Below are positions 8,764 to 17,133 of a DNA stretch of 64,000 nt, piece after piece (positions within the stretch are counted from its first letter, which is position 1; each line of letters begins with the position of its first letter). The notes beneath the pieces were generated by a model, which saw nothing but the letters and a program-made list of their open reading frames with translations, did no database searches and was not told the origin of the DNA. Both the position numbers and the translations under genes were made by a program. The DNA is from Achromobacter xylosoxidans (GTDB lineage: Bacteria; Pseudomonadota; Gammaproteobacteria; Burkholderiales; Burkholderiaceae_B): positions 620,001 through 684,000 of the forward strand of contig NZ_CP061008.1 of the NCBI RefSeq assembly GCF_014490035.1, written 5' to 3'.

Positions 8764-10746
8764 ATGGCGAAATGGGGTTTGCGCAGAAAATCGTTGATGG
8801 CGCTGTTGCTGGCGTGCCTGGTCGCCCTGGCGCCGGCGGCCCTGATCGGCTGGCAGGTGCTGGACGGGGTCAGGGAGCACTTCGGACGGGCTTTCTCCGA
8901 CAACTTCACGCAATTGAACCGCCAGCGCATCCTGGCGCCGGTGTCCCGCGAACTGGCCCTGTCGCTGCGGCTGGCGGATAGCGAGGTCACGCGCCGCTGG
9001 CTGCGGCACGAAAGCGATCCGGCCGCGCGCGAGCTGTTCTTCCGCGAAGCCGACGGCTACCGCCGCGATCTGCTGGGACGCGCCTACTTCATCGCCAGCG
9101 CCGCCTCGGGCAATTATTACTTCAACGACGACCAACCCCTGTCCGAGACTCCGCGCTACACGCTGAGCAAAGGCGCTGCCGACGACGCCTGGTTCTACCT
9201 GACGCTGGCGTCGCCCGCCAAATACAACATCAACGTCAACCCGGACCTGAAGCTCAAGACCACCAAGGTCTGGATCAACGTCCAGGTGCGCGACGGCGAC
9301 CGGGTCATCGGCTTGACTGGTTCCGGTCTGGACGTAGGCGGGTTCCTGCGTGATTTCGTCAACAGCGGCCAGCCCGGGGTCACGCCCATCATCGTCGACG
9401 AGGAAGGCGCGATCCAGGCGCACATGGACGCCTCGCTCATCGCCTACAACTCTGGCGCGGGCGGTGTTGCCCGCGGCACGGTATTCAACCTGCTGGACGG
9501 CGGCGAAGGCCGCGCCGAGCTGGCCGCGGCCATGAAGGCGGCGCGGACCGACCCGCAGTCGGTGCAGTCCGCCTGGGTCAAGATGGACGGCATCCGCCAG
9601 CTGGTTTCGGTGGCCTACATGCCGGAACTGCACTGGCACGTGCTGACGGTGGTGGACCTGGGCGCGGCCCGGGTGCTGGACACGGATTGGCTCTGGCCCG
9701 CGGCGATCGGTCTGGTGGTGCTGTTCGCGGCCATGCTGCTGTGCTTCGGCTACGCCATCGAACGCCTGATGCTGCGCCCCTTGCGCCGCCTGCAGCAGTC
9801 GGCGCGGGCCATCGCCGACGGCAGCTACGACGTGCGCCTGCCTCCGGGCGGCCAGGACGAAATCGGCGATCTCAGCCGCGCCTTCGGCGTGATGGCGGAC
9901 AAGGTGCGCCAGCACACCGCCGAACTCGAAACCAAGGTGCGCGAGCGCACCTCCGAACTCGAGGACGCCAATCGCGCCATGGCCGCCGCGCACAAGAAGA
10001 TCGACGATTCCATCGATTACGCCAGCCTGATCCAGCGCGCCATCCTGCCGGACCGCCAGCTGACCCAGTCCCTGGGCGCGCACCATTTCGTGCTGTGGAA
10101 ACCGCGCGACGTGGTGGGCGGCGACTTCTACGTATTCCGCTCCGACGGCGCCAACTGCCTGCTGGGCATCATGGATTGCGCCGGCCACGGCGTGCCCGGC
10201 GCGCTGATGACCATGCTGGCCCGCGCGGCCATCGACCTGGCGATCGCCGAGGCCGGCCCGGCCGACCCGGCGGCCATCCTGACCCGCACCGACAGCGCCA
10301 TCCGCGCCATGCTTGCGGACGCGCAATTGCCCCGTGCGCTGGCTACGAATACCGATGCGGCCCTGGTTTATATTGACCGCCAGGCCGGTCGGCTGCGCTA
10401 TGCGGGCGCCAAGATCAGCCTGTACACGAGCAACGGCGAGGAACTGCGCGAGGTGCCCGGCGGCAAGCGGGCGCTGGGAGACAAGCGCACCGAGATCTAC
10501 GAAAACATCGAACTGCGGATGGAACCCGGCTGGACCTACTACCTGGTCACGGACGGGTTCCTGGACCAGGCGGGAGGCGAGCACGGCTTTGGCTTCGGCA
10601 ATACGCGGTTTGCGGAAATGCTCAAGACGCACGCGCGCCGGCCGTTAACCGAACAGGCGGCCGCCTTTACCCAGGCGCTGGCAGAGTACCAAGGCGGTCG
10701 GCCGCAGCGTGATGACATCACCTTGCTGTCGTTCCGTTTCGAATAA
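8764..10746 (+). CDS. siaA: SiaA, membrane PP2C-like phosphatase controlling c-di-GMP synthesis
   Basis: A 660-residue sensor phosphatase. It has a first membrane helix at about residues 12-34, a periplasmic Cache-like sensor domain to about residue 305, a second helix near 315-338, HAMP (RPLRRLQQSARAIADGSYDV), a coiled coil, and a C-terminal SpoIIE/PP2C domain with metal-binding motifs GGDFY (about 452), DCAGHGVPGALMTML (about 470), VTDGF (about 596) and RDDIT (about 649). In Pseudomonas aeruginosa SiaA dephosphorylates SiaC, freeing it to activate SiaD; the gene order here is identical. AGGA lies 9 bases before the ATG. The extracellular signal is unknown. Confidence 0.93.
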   Translation: MAKWGLRRKSLMALLLACLVALAPAALIGWQVLDGVREHFGRAFSDNFTQLNRQRILAPVSRELALSLRLADSEVTRRWLRHESDPAARELFFREADGYRRDLLGRAYFIASAASGNYYFNDDQPLSETPRYTLSKGAADDAWFYLTLASPAKYNINVNPDLKLKTTKVWINVQVRDGDRVIGLTGSGLDVGGFLRDFVNSGQPGVTPIIVDEEGAIQAHMDASLIAYNSGAGGVARGTVFNLLDGGEGRAELAAAMKAARTDPQSVQSAWVKMDGIRQLVSVAYMPELHWHVLTVVDLGAARVLDTDWLWPAAIGLVVLFAAMLLCFGYAIERLMLRPLRRLQQSARAIADGSYDVRLPPGGQDEIGDLSRAFGVMADKVRQHTAELETKVRERTSELEDANRAMAAAHKKIDDSIDYASLIQRAILPDRQLTQSLGAHHFVLWKPRDVVGGDFYVFRSDGANCLLGIMDCAGHGVPGALMTMLARAAIDLAIAEAGPADPAAILTRTDSAIRAMLADAQLPRALATNTDAALVYIDRQAGRLRYAGAKISLYTSNGEELREVPGGKRALGDKRTEIYENIELRMEPGWTYYLVTDGFLDQAGGEHGFGFGNTRFAEMLKTHARRPLTEQAAAFTQALAEYQGGRPQRDDITLLSFRFE

Positions 10747-10769
10747 ACGTTATCAGGGCGGTTACCCCC

Positions 10770-11309
10770 ATGAATGCCTCCGATCTTTACGCATTGGGCG
10801 AACGGTTCAACCAGAATCGCACTCTGTTGTGCTTCAACGGACCGACTTCCCGCAGCCTGATCGAGGAAATCGGCAATGCGCTCAAGAACTATCTGAACGC
10901 GGAGCACGCGCGGCCGGCCGAGGCCATGGACGTTTTCTCCGTCTACATCGAGATGATCCAGAACATCCGCCAGTACGCCGCGCTGCATGACGACCTGGAC
11001 GCCTCGGCCACCGTGGTGATCGGTCGCCGCGATGAAAGCCGCTACGTGGTGTCCGCAGGCAATCTGGTCAAGGCGGAGGACGGCGAGGCGCTGGTCGCCC
11101 GTATCCAGGAATTGGCCGCGCTGGACAAGGCGGCGCTGAAGGCCGAGTACAAGGCGCAGCTGCACAAGCCGCGCGCCCAGGGCGTCGCCTCGGGTGCCGG
11201 TCTGGGGTTGATCGATATCGCCCGCCGCGCCGGTGCGCCGCTGGAGGCCAGCCTGACGCCCGCCACGGCGCCCGGACAGGCTTTCTTCAGCCTGAGCGTC
11301 GTGATCTGA
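10770..11309 (+). CDS. siaB: SiaB, SiaC-specific protein kinase
   Basis: A 179-residue GHKL-fold kinase of the SiaB family. The N-box is visible in YIEMIQNIRQYA (E61, N65), and a glycine-rich ATP lid in SGAGLGLIDIARRAG near residue 145. In the characterised P. aeruginosa system SiaB phosphorylates SiaC and so opposes SiaA; this job is inherited from homology. The gene begins 23 bases after siaA and precedes siaC by 36 bases, consistent with one operon. The ribosome-binding site is weak, which may keep kinase levels below the phosphatase. Confidence 0.9.
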   Translation: MNASDLYALGERFNQNRTLLCFNGPTSRSLIEEIGNALKNYLNAEHARPAEAMDVFSVYIEMIQNIRQYAALHDDLDASATVVIGRRDESRYVVSAGNLVKAEDGEALVARIQELAALDKAALKAEYKAQLHKPRAQGVASGAGLGLIDIARRAGAPLEASLTPATAPGQAFFSLSVVI

Positions 11310-11345
11310 AGGCGTGCCCGGCCAAGAATATATTTGGAGCAACTA

Positions 11346-11723
11346 ATGAACGATTTGAACATTCCCGGGACCCAGTCCACGCCCGCCATCACCGCCGACA
11401 CCGCAGCGGGCGTGCTGGCGATGCGCGGCGACTCCTATCCCGAGAATTCCTTCGAGCTGTTCGGTCCCGTCATCGAATGGGTCGAAGCCTATCTGCTGAG
11501 CAGCGCCGTACCCCTGAAGCTGGAACTGGAACTGCTTTACCTGAACACCAGCAGCATCAAGTCCGTCATGGACATCTTCGATCTGCTGGAGGCTGCCCAC
11601 AACAAGGGCCGCGAGGTCAGCGTCACCTGGTTCTACGACATGCGCAATGAGCGCGTCGGCGAACTGGCCGAGGAATTCAAGGAAGACTGCACGTTTCCCT
11701 TTTCGGTTGTCGGCCGCCAATGA
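11346..11723 (+). CDS. siaC: SiaC, phosphorylatable partner-switch regulator (DUF1987)
   Basis: A 125-residue STAS-like protein. Unphosphorylated SiaC binds and activates the diguanylate cyclase SiaD in P. aeruginosa, where Thr68 is the phosphosite; this protein also has threonine at residue 68, in LYLNTSSIKSVMDIFDLLE, so the switch appears intact. ATG at 11346 is chosen because GGAG sits 7 bases upstream and it gives the usual length; a TTG four codons earlier is less likely. It overlaps siaD by four bases, which fits the need to make activator and enzyme together. Confidence 0.92.
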   Translation: MNDLNIPGTQSTPAITADTAAGVLAMRGDSYPENSFELFGPVIEWVEAYLLSSAVPLKLELELLYLNTSSIKSVMDIFDLLEAAHNKGREVSVTWFYDMRNERVGELAEEFKEDCTFPFSVVGRQ

Positions 11724-12520
11724 AATCCGACGCCGCCCAGCTGGACAAGCGCATCGCCGAATTGCTGGCGGACCCGGCCTATCAGGGCCATCCGTTGCAT
11801 GAAGCGCTGGACGCGCTCTGGCGGCATACGGCCGAGCAGATGGCGCGCATCGAGCGCGTGACCCAACTGTCGGACGCCTACCAGAGCATGGCGCACGAGC
11901 GCGAGCTGGGCCTGTGCGACCGTTTCGACCGGCAATTGCGCCGCCTGACCCGCATCGCGCGCATCTCGGACCATTACCAGAACATGATGCGGGACCTGAA
12001 CTCCGCATTGCAGGAAACCTCCAATCGCGATCCCCTGACCGGCCTTTTGAATCGGCGCGCCTTGATGGAAATGATCAAGCAGGAGGTCCTGCGCGTGTCC
12101 CGTGGCGGTTCGACTTTCGTCGTGGCGATGTTGGACGTGGATCACTTCAAGTCGGTCAACGACCGCTATGGCCATGAAACAGGCGACCGCGCGCTGGTGG
12201 AACTGGCCGGTGCGCTGGGCAACAACTTGCGTGAATACGATCTGTGCGGCCGCTGGGGCGGCGAGGAATTCCTGGTGCTGCTACCCAGCACCCAGCCCGA
12301 GGACGCCCAGCGCGTCATGGACCGGCTGGTAGGCGCGGTGCGCGCCCTGGCGATCACGGTGGGGGATGGCGTGTTGAGATTGACGGTCAGCATAGGCATG
12401 GCATACCACCAGTTGGGAGAGACCTTCTCTGAAACGCTTAGCCGCGCGGACCAGGCCCTGTACCTGGCCAAGCAGGACGGACGCGACCGCGTCGAACTCG
12501 GGTTTCCGAAGCGCAGATGA
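11720..12520 (+). CDS. siaD: SiaD, diguanylate cyclase
   Basis: A 266-residue cytoplasmic diguanylate cyclase: N-terminal helical SiaC-binding region (about 1-95) and a GGDEF domain starting at DPLTGLLNRRAL. The catalytic motif is GGEEF (about residues 180-184), which is active-type. An RxxD inhibitory site, REYD, lies five residues before it, so product feedback inhibition is expected. The start ATG overlaps the siaC stop (ATGA) and its own stop overlaps the start of the next gene in the same way. It produces c-di-GMP that in other species promotes aggregation and biofilm growth. Confidence 0.93.
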   Translation: MKSDAAQLDKRIAELLADPAYQGHPLHEALDALWRHTAEQMARIERVTQLSDAYQSMAHERELGLCDRFDRQLRRLTRIARISDHYQNMMRDLNSALQETSNRDPLTGLLNRRALMEMIKQEVLRVSRGGSTFVVAMLDVDHFKSVNDRYGHETGDRALVELAGALGNNLREYDLCGRWGGEEFLVLLPSTQPEDAQRVMDRLVGAVRALAITVGDGVLRLTVSIGMAYHQLGETFSETLSRADQALYLAKQDGRDRVELGFPKRR

Positions 12521-15132
12521 AACCGGATCAGCTGTTATCCGGCATGGAGCCCCATATGCTTGATTCTTATCCAGGCGTTACCGACGAGCGCCCGCAAGGC
12601 GCCGCATGGCATCCGGGCACATACCTGGCGTCCATGGATAGGGCGCTGTTGCTGTTCGATTTCAACCCGGCCGGCTCCTTGTTGAACGCCAACGCGAATT
12701 TTCTCGCCTTGGTGGGCTACGCCCGCGAAGAGGCTCCGGCGCTGCGCCATGACATGCTGTGCGACAGCATGGACGAAGGCAAGGGCATCGTCGGCGGCGA
12801 GCAGGTCTGGGCCAGGCTTCTGGGCGGCAAGCACTTCACCGGCACCTGCCGCTACCGCAAGAAGGATGGCGGCTTTGTCTGGATCGAAGCCACCTACATG
12901 CCCATCGCCGGTGAAGCCGGCGAGGTCGTCCGCATATCCGTCATCTCCCGCAAGTCCATCGCGGACGCCGATCGCCAGGAAGAGATCCGCCTCCTGTTGC
13001 TGGGCATCAACGAGACCGGCAACGCCGTCGCGGTGTCGGGCAAGGACGGCCGCATCCTCTACGTGAACGACGGCTTCCAGCGCATGCTGGGCTTTGCCCG
13101 CGGCGACGCCGTGAACCAGGAGCTGGGCGAACTGCTGGCCGGCGGCCGGCCGGACGGCGGCACGCGCGAAGAGCTGGGCCGCCGCATCGCCTGCCGCGAG
13201 GGCTACCACAAGGACGTGCTGGTCTACGACCGCGCCGGCCGCCCGTTGTGGGTGTCGGTGATGGCCAACTCCGTGTTCGACGAACGCGGCGCGCTGGTCA
13301 ATATCGTGGACGTGCTGACGGACATCACGCCCACCAAGGTGCACGAAGTCCTGCAGCGCCGCGTGCTGCAAGCCATGGTCAACGAGGCCTCGGTGGTCGA
13401 GGTCATGAACATGGTGTGCCGCGAGGTCGAACGCCTGGCGCCCGAAGTCGCGGCCAGCGTCCTGCGGGTGGATGACGCCGGGCTGCTGCGGCCGCTGGCC
13501 GCGCCCAGCCTGCCGCAAGCCTATACCGACGCCTTGGACGGCGTGGCCATCGGGCCGCAGGCGGGCGCTTGCGGCACCTCCGCCTTCCTGGGCCGGCCGG
13601 TGATCGTGCCGGACATCTCCACCGATCCGCTGTGGGACGATTATCGTCACCTGCCGCTGCCGGACGACGTGAAGGCCTGCTGGTCGTCGCCGATCAAGTC
13701 CAGCGACGGCCGGGTCATAGGCACCTTCGGTTTTTATTTCCGCGAGCGGCGTCTGCCCGATGATTTCCACCACCGGCTGGTGGACGTGTGCGTGTACCTG
13801 TGCGCGCTGGCGCTGGAGCGCGAGGAGGCTCGCGCCCGGATCCGCCAGTTGGCGTTCTACGACGAACTGACCGGTCTGCCGAATCGCAACCTGCTGCTGG
13901 CGCAGGCCGAGCAGGCCATCGCGCGAGCCGAACCCGAGCGCAAGCGTGTCGCCGTCCTGTTCCTGGACCTGGATCGCTTCAAGCAGGTCAACGACACGCT
14001 GGGCCATCCCATAGGCGACGCGTTGCTGCGCGACGTGGCGCAACGCTTGCGCCGCCTGGCGCGCGCGACCGACATCGTGGGCCGCCTGTCAGGCGATGAG
14101 TTCGTGATGCTGATGCCGGACTTCGAACACGGTCGCCTGACGACCGCGGCGGAGCATGTGCTGGTCGCCCTGGCTCAGCCATTCTCGGTGGGCGGCATCA
14201 CGCTGAATCCTTCGGTCAGCATCGGCATCAGCGTGTTCCCGGAGAACGGGCGCGACATGGATACGCTGCTGCGCCATGCCGACATGGCGATGTACCAGGC
14301 CAAGACGGCGGGGCGCAACCGCATCTCTTTCTTCAGCGCCGAGATGAACCGGCAGGCGCAGGAGCGCCTGGCGCTGGAGGCGGCCTTGCGCGACGCGCTG
14401 GAGGCGAAGGCCTTGCGGTTGCATTATCAGCCGCAGGTGGGGCTGAAGAACGGCCAGCTATACGGCGTCGAGGCGCTGGCGCGCTGGCGTCATCCGACGC
14501 TGGGCGATATCTCGCCAGCGCGCTTTGTGCCGCTGGCCGAGGAATGCGGGTTGATCGGCGACCTGGGCGACTGGGCGGTGCACGAGGCTTGTTCGCAACT
14601 GGCGGTCTGGCGGGCGAAGGGCCTGCGGGTGCCGTCGGTGTCGGTGAACCTGTCGGCGACGAATTTCCACAATCTGAATCTGCCGCGGTTGATCGAGGCG
14701 ACGCTGGCCGAGTTTGGGCTGGCGGCGGCGGATCTGATGCTGGAGATCACGGAAGGCGTGGTGCTGGACGCGACGGCGGGTACGTTGCGGACGATTGCGG
14801 AGCTGCACCGCTTGGGCGTGCGGCTGTCGATGGACGATTTCGGGACTGGCTATTCCAGCCTGGGGCATTTGCGGCGACTGATCGTGGATGAACTGAAGCT
14901 GGATCGCAGTTTCGTGCAGGGGCTGGAGAGCGATGACGCGGCTAGGGCGTTGACCAGCGCGGTGATTCGTATCGGCGAGAGCCTGAGCCTGCCTGTGGTG
15001 GCTGAAGGCGTTGAAAATGAAGAGCAGCGGCGGTTCTTGATCGAGCAGGGGTGTGCGGCGGGGCAGGGGTTTTTGTTTTCGCCGCCGTTGCCGGCTGCTG
15101 ATCTTGAGGAGTGGTTGCGGGGGCGGCCGTAG
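12517..15132 (+). CDS. PAS-PAS-GAF-GGDEF-EAL c-di-GMP phosphodiesterase, coupled to siaD
   Basis: An 871-residue multidomain protein without membrane segments. PAS domains lie near residues 40-150 and 165-280, a GAF domain near 285-445, GGDEF near 448-605 and EAL near 610-865. The GGDEF motif reads SGDEF, a degenerate form more often regulatory than catalytic. The EAL domain keeps EALARWRHP, EITEGV, MDDFGTGYSSL, ELKLDRSFV and VAEGVEN, the metal and catalytic residues of active phosphodiesterases. The ATG overlaps the siaD stop, so a c-di-GMP degrading enzyme is translationally tied to the cyclase. The PAS/GAF ligands (haem, flavin or nucleotide) are not evident. Confidence 0.92.
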   Translation: MKPDQLLSGMEPHMLDSYPGVTDERPQGAAWHPGTYLASMDRALLLFDFNPAGSLLNANANFLALVGYAREEAPALRHDMLCDSMDEGKGIVGGEQVWARLLGGKHFTGTCRYRKKDGGFVWIEATYMPIAGEAGEVVRISVISRKSIADADRQEEIRLLLLGINETGNAVAVSGKDGRILYVNDGFQRMLGFARGDAVNQELGELLAGGRPDGGTREELGRRIACREGYHKDVLVYDRAGRPLWVSVMANSVFDERGALVNIVDVLTDITPTKVHEVLQRRVLQAMVNEASVVEVMNMVCREVERLAPEVAASVLRVDDAGLLRPLAAPSLPQAYTDALDGVAIGPQAGACGTSAFLGRPVIVPDISTDPLWDDYRHLPLPDDVKACWSSPIKSSDGRVIGTFGFYFRERRLPDDFHHRLVDVCVYLCALALEREEARARIRQLAFYDELTGLPNRNLLLAQAEQAIARAEPERKRVAVLFLDLDRFKQVNDTLGHPIGDALLRDVAQRLRRLARATDIVGRLSGDEFVMLMPDFEHGRLTTAAEHVLVALAQPFSVGGITLNPSVSIGISVFPENGRDMDTLLRHADMAMYQAKTAGRNRISFFSAEMNRQAQERLALEAALRDALEAKALRLHYQPQVGLKNGQLYGVEALARWRHPTLGDISPARFVPLAEECGLIGDLGDWAVHEACSQLAVWRAKGLRVPSVSVNLSATNFHNLNLPRLIEATLAEFGLAAADLMLEITEGVVLDATAGTLRTIAELHRLGVRLSMDDFGTGYSSLGHLRRLIVDELKLDRSFVQGLESDDAARALTSAVIRIGESLSLPVVAEGVENEEQRRFLIEQGCAAGQGFLFSPPLPAADLEEWLRGRP

Positions 15133-15140
15133 GCTTTTTG

Positions 15141-15164
15141 GCTGCTGCTGCTGCTGCTGCTGCT
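15141..15164. repeat. (GCT)8 simple sequence repeat
   Basis: Eight perfect GCT units begin 8 bases after the stop codon of the EAL protein and are followed by an imperfect T/C-rich tail. Such repeats can change length by slippage. Here the repeat is in the 3' untranslated part, so slippage would alter RNA rather than protein. Confidence 0.8.
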
Positions 15165-15194
15165 TCTTCTGTGGCTTCCGTTGGTTCTTAAGAC

Positions 15195-15358
15195 GCCAGC
15201 CGCGTCGGGGGCCGGCGGGGCGCGGGGCAACGATTGCGGTCCGGAGCGTTCGCTCCGGACTACCCCATCCTCATCCTCGTCACCGCCTGCGGCGGTTCCT
15301 TCGGATTCCGTCGGGCTTATCGACGCCCCGCGCCCCGCCGGCCCCCGACGCGACTGGC
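15195..15358. repeat. 164-base structured element with 34-base inverted arms
   Basis: The arms at 15195-15228 and 15325-15358 are reverse complements over 34 bases with a single mismatch, almost all G and C. The 96-base interior carries two further hairpins: GTCCGGAGCG/CGCTCCGGAC (15239-15260) and ACCGCC/GGCGGT with a 3-base loop (about 15283-15297). The result would be a cruciform-like RNA or DNA fold. It occupies the junction of two convergent operons. Possible identities are a family of mobile palindromic repeats, a bidirectional terminator, or a structured RNA; no transposase gene or promoter is visible. Confidence 0.7.
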
Positions 15359-15453
15359 TCGGTCGGTTGAAATTTTACGGGCGCTGGGGCGGGTGGTTTG
15401 CTTGGCGTTCTTGGCGCCGGTGGCGGTTGGCGGAAGGTCTTGCGGGGCCCGCC

Positions 15454-15483
15454 CCAGATCGGCCGCGCGGGCGGCCGATCTGG
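15454..15483. terminator. 13-bp stem with 4-base loop, probable bidirectional terminator stem
   Basis: CCAGATCGGCCGC (15454-15466) pairs perfectly with GCGGCCGATCTGG (15471-15483) around loop GCGG. It lies between the convergent EAL gene and efflux operon. There is no U-tract, so it may act with Rho or as an mRNA 3'-end stabiliser. The rest of the 449-base gap 15133-15581 holds the GCT repeat and the 34-base inverted repeat, with no supported gene. Confidence 0.45.
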
Positions 15484-15581
15484 CGCATACGCTTGGTCTT
15501 GCGGTTGTGGTCGCTGTCGCTGTCGCGAGCGCTGCAAGCTGGTGCCGTGCTTCCAGGTGGTGCCCGCGGTGCGCCCGCTTC

Positions 15582-17060
15582 TTACTTCGATGCCACCGTT
15601 TCCGGCGGCACCGGGTTCTCCCAGCCGCCGCCGATGGCGCGGATCAGGCCTACTGCGGAACGCGCTTGTTCCCCACTCAGTTGCACCGCGACGCGTTGCT
15701 GCAGCAGGACGCTGCGGTCGGCTTCGATGACGTCCAGGTAGCTGATGGAGCCTTCGCGGTACTGCGTGTGCGAGAGCTTGGCGGCGCGGGCGGCGGCGTC
15801 GACGGCGGCGTCTTGCGCCTTGGTCTGGTCGGCCAGGATGCGCAGGTTGGCCAGGTTGTCTTCCACTTCGCGGAACGCGTTCAGGATGGTCTGGCGGTAG
15901 ACGGCCACGTCTTCCTCGTAGACGGCGCGGGCGCGGTCCAGGCCGGCCTGGCGGCGGCCGCCGTCGAAGATCGGCATGGACAGCGCGGCGCCGACCAGGG
16001 GGCCCAGCAGGAAGGTGCGGCTGGACCACTGGAACAGGTTGCCCAGGTCCGAGGATTCGTAGCCGAAGGCGCCGGTGATGTCCAGGCGCGGGAAGAAGGC
16101 GGACTTGGCCGCGCCGACGCGGGCGTTGGCGGCGGCCATGGCGCGTTCGGCTGCGGCGATGTCGGGGCGGCGTTCCAGCAGGCTCGAGGGCAGGCCGGCG
16201 GGGATCGACAGCGCGACCTTCTGGATGGGCTGCTCGGGCATGGCGAAGTCCGACGGGGCGCGGCCCAGCAGTACGGCCAGGGCGTGTTCGGAGGCGGCGC
16301 GGCGGCGGTCGATGCCCAGGGCTTCGGATTGCGCGCTGGCCAGTTCGGCCTTGGCGCGGGCCAGGTCGAGTTCGCTGATGTCGCCGGCGTCGTAGCGGCG
16401 CTGGATCAGTTGCAGGGTGTCGGTGCGCAGCTTGACCGTCTGGCGGTAGAGCTGCGATTCGGCGTCCTGTTCGCGCACCAGGAAGTAGGTGGTGGCGACG
16501 TCGGCCTGCAGGGCCAGCAGCACGGAACGGTACAGGGCTTCGCTTTGCTGGGCATCGGCGCTGGCGGCGTCGTAGGTGGAGGCGACGCGGCCGAACAGGT
16601 CCGCTTCGTAGGACACGGCGCCTTGGGCGCGCCAGGTGGTCACGGGGCTGGTCGAGGTGCCGTCGGGCAAGCCCTGCGACACGGCCGAGGGGCGCTGGCG
16701 GTTGGGGCCGAAGGCGGCGTCCAGGTTGGGGAAGAAGCCGGCGCGGGCTTCGCGTTGCAGCGCGCGTGACTGGGTCAGGCGGGCGGCGGCGGCCTGCAGG
16801 TTCTGGTTGGCCTTCTGGGCTTCTTCCTGCAGCTGGTTCAGGCCTTCGTCGCCGAATACCTTCCACCAGGCGCCGCGCAGCGCGTCTTCGGACGGCTCGG
16901 CGGTTTTCCAGGTGCCGGCCTCGGAAGCGGGCAGGGCGGCTTCCTTGAAGGCCGCGGGCACCGCGGCCGAGGGGCGTTCGTAGGTGGGGCCCACCGCGCA
17001 GCCGGCCAGCACGAGCAGGACGGCAAGCAGGGCGGAACCGCGGGTCAGTCTTTTGATCAT
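15582..17060 (-). CDS. RND efflux outer-membrane factor lipoprotein (OprM/OprN-NodT family)
   Basis: A 492-residue outer-membrane channel. The N-terminus MIKRLTRGSALLAVLLVLAGC ends in a lipobox (LAGC), so the mature protein is lipid-anchored at Cys21. It has the duplicated helical repeats of the TolC/NodT superfamily, including AGDISELDLARAKAELASAQ in the first half and AHTQ-like repeats in the second, and LERRPDIAAAERAMAAANARVG, a highly conserved segment. It is the last gene of the three-gene pump operon and joins the inner-membrane RND protein through the fusion protein to expel drugs from the cell. Confidence 0.93.
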   Translation of the reverse strand: MIKRLTRGSALLAVLLVLAGCAVGPTYERPSAAVPAAFKEAALPASEAGTWKTAEPSEDALRGAWWKVFGDEGLNQLQEEAQKANQNLQAAAARLTQSRALQREARAGFFPNLDAAFGPNRQRPSAVSQGLPDGTSTSPVTTWRAQGAVSYEADLFGRVASTYDAASADAQQSEALYRSVLLALQADVATTYFLVREQDAESQLYRQTVKLRTDTLQLIQRRYDAGDISELDLARAKAELASAQSEALGIDRRRAASEHALAVLLGRAPSDFAMPEQPIQKVALSIPAGLPSSLLERRPDIAAAERAMAAANARVGAAKSAFFPRLDITGAFGYESSDLGNLFQWSSRTFLLGPLVGAALSMPIFDGGRRQAGLDRARAVYEEDVAVYRQTILNAFREVEDNLANLRILADQTKAQDAAVDAAARAAKLSHTQYREGSISYLDVIEADRSVLLQQRVAVQLSGEQARSAVGLIRAIGGGWENPVPPETVASK

Positions 17061-17133
17061 GATGACTATTCTCTTGTGGGCGCCTCCCGCCTGCGGGGCG
17101 GAAGGCGCTGTCTAGCTACTCTGGTGGTCCGGC

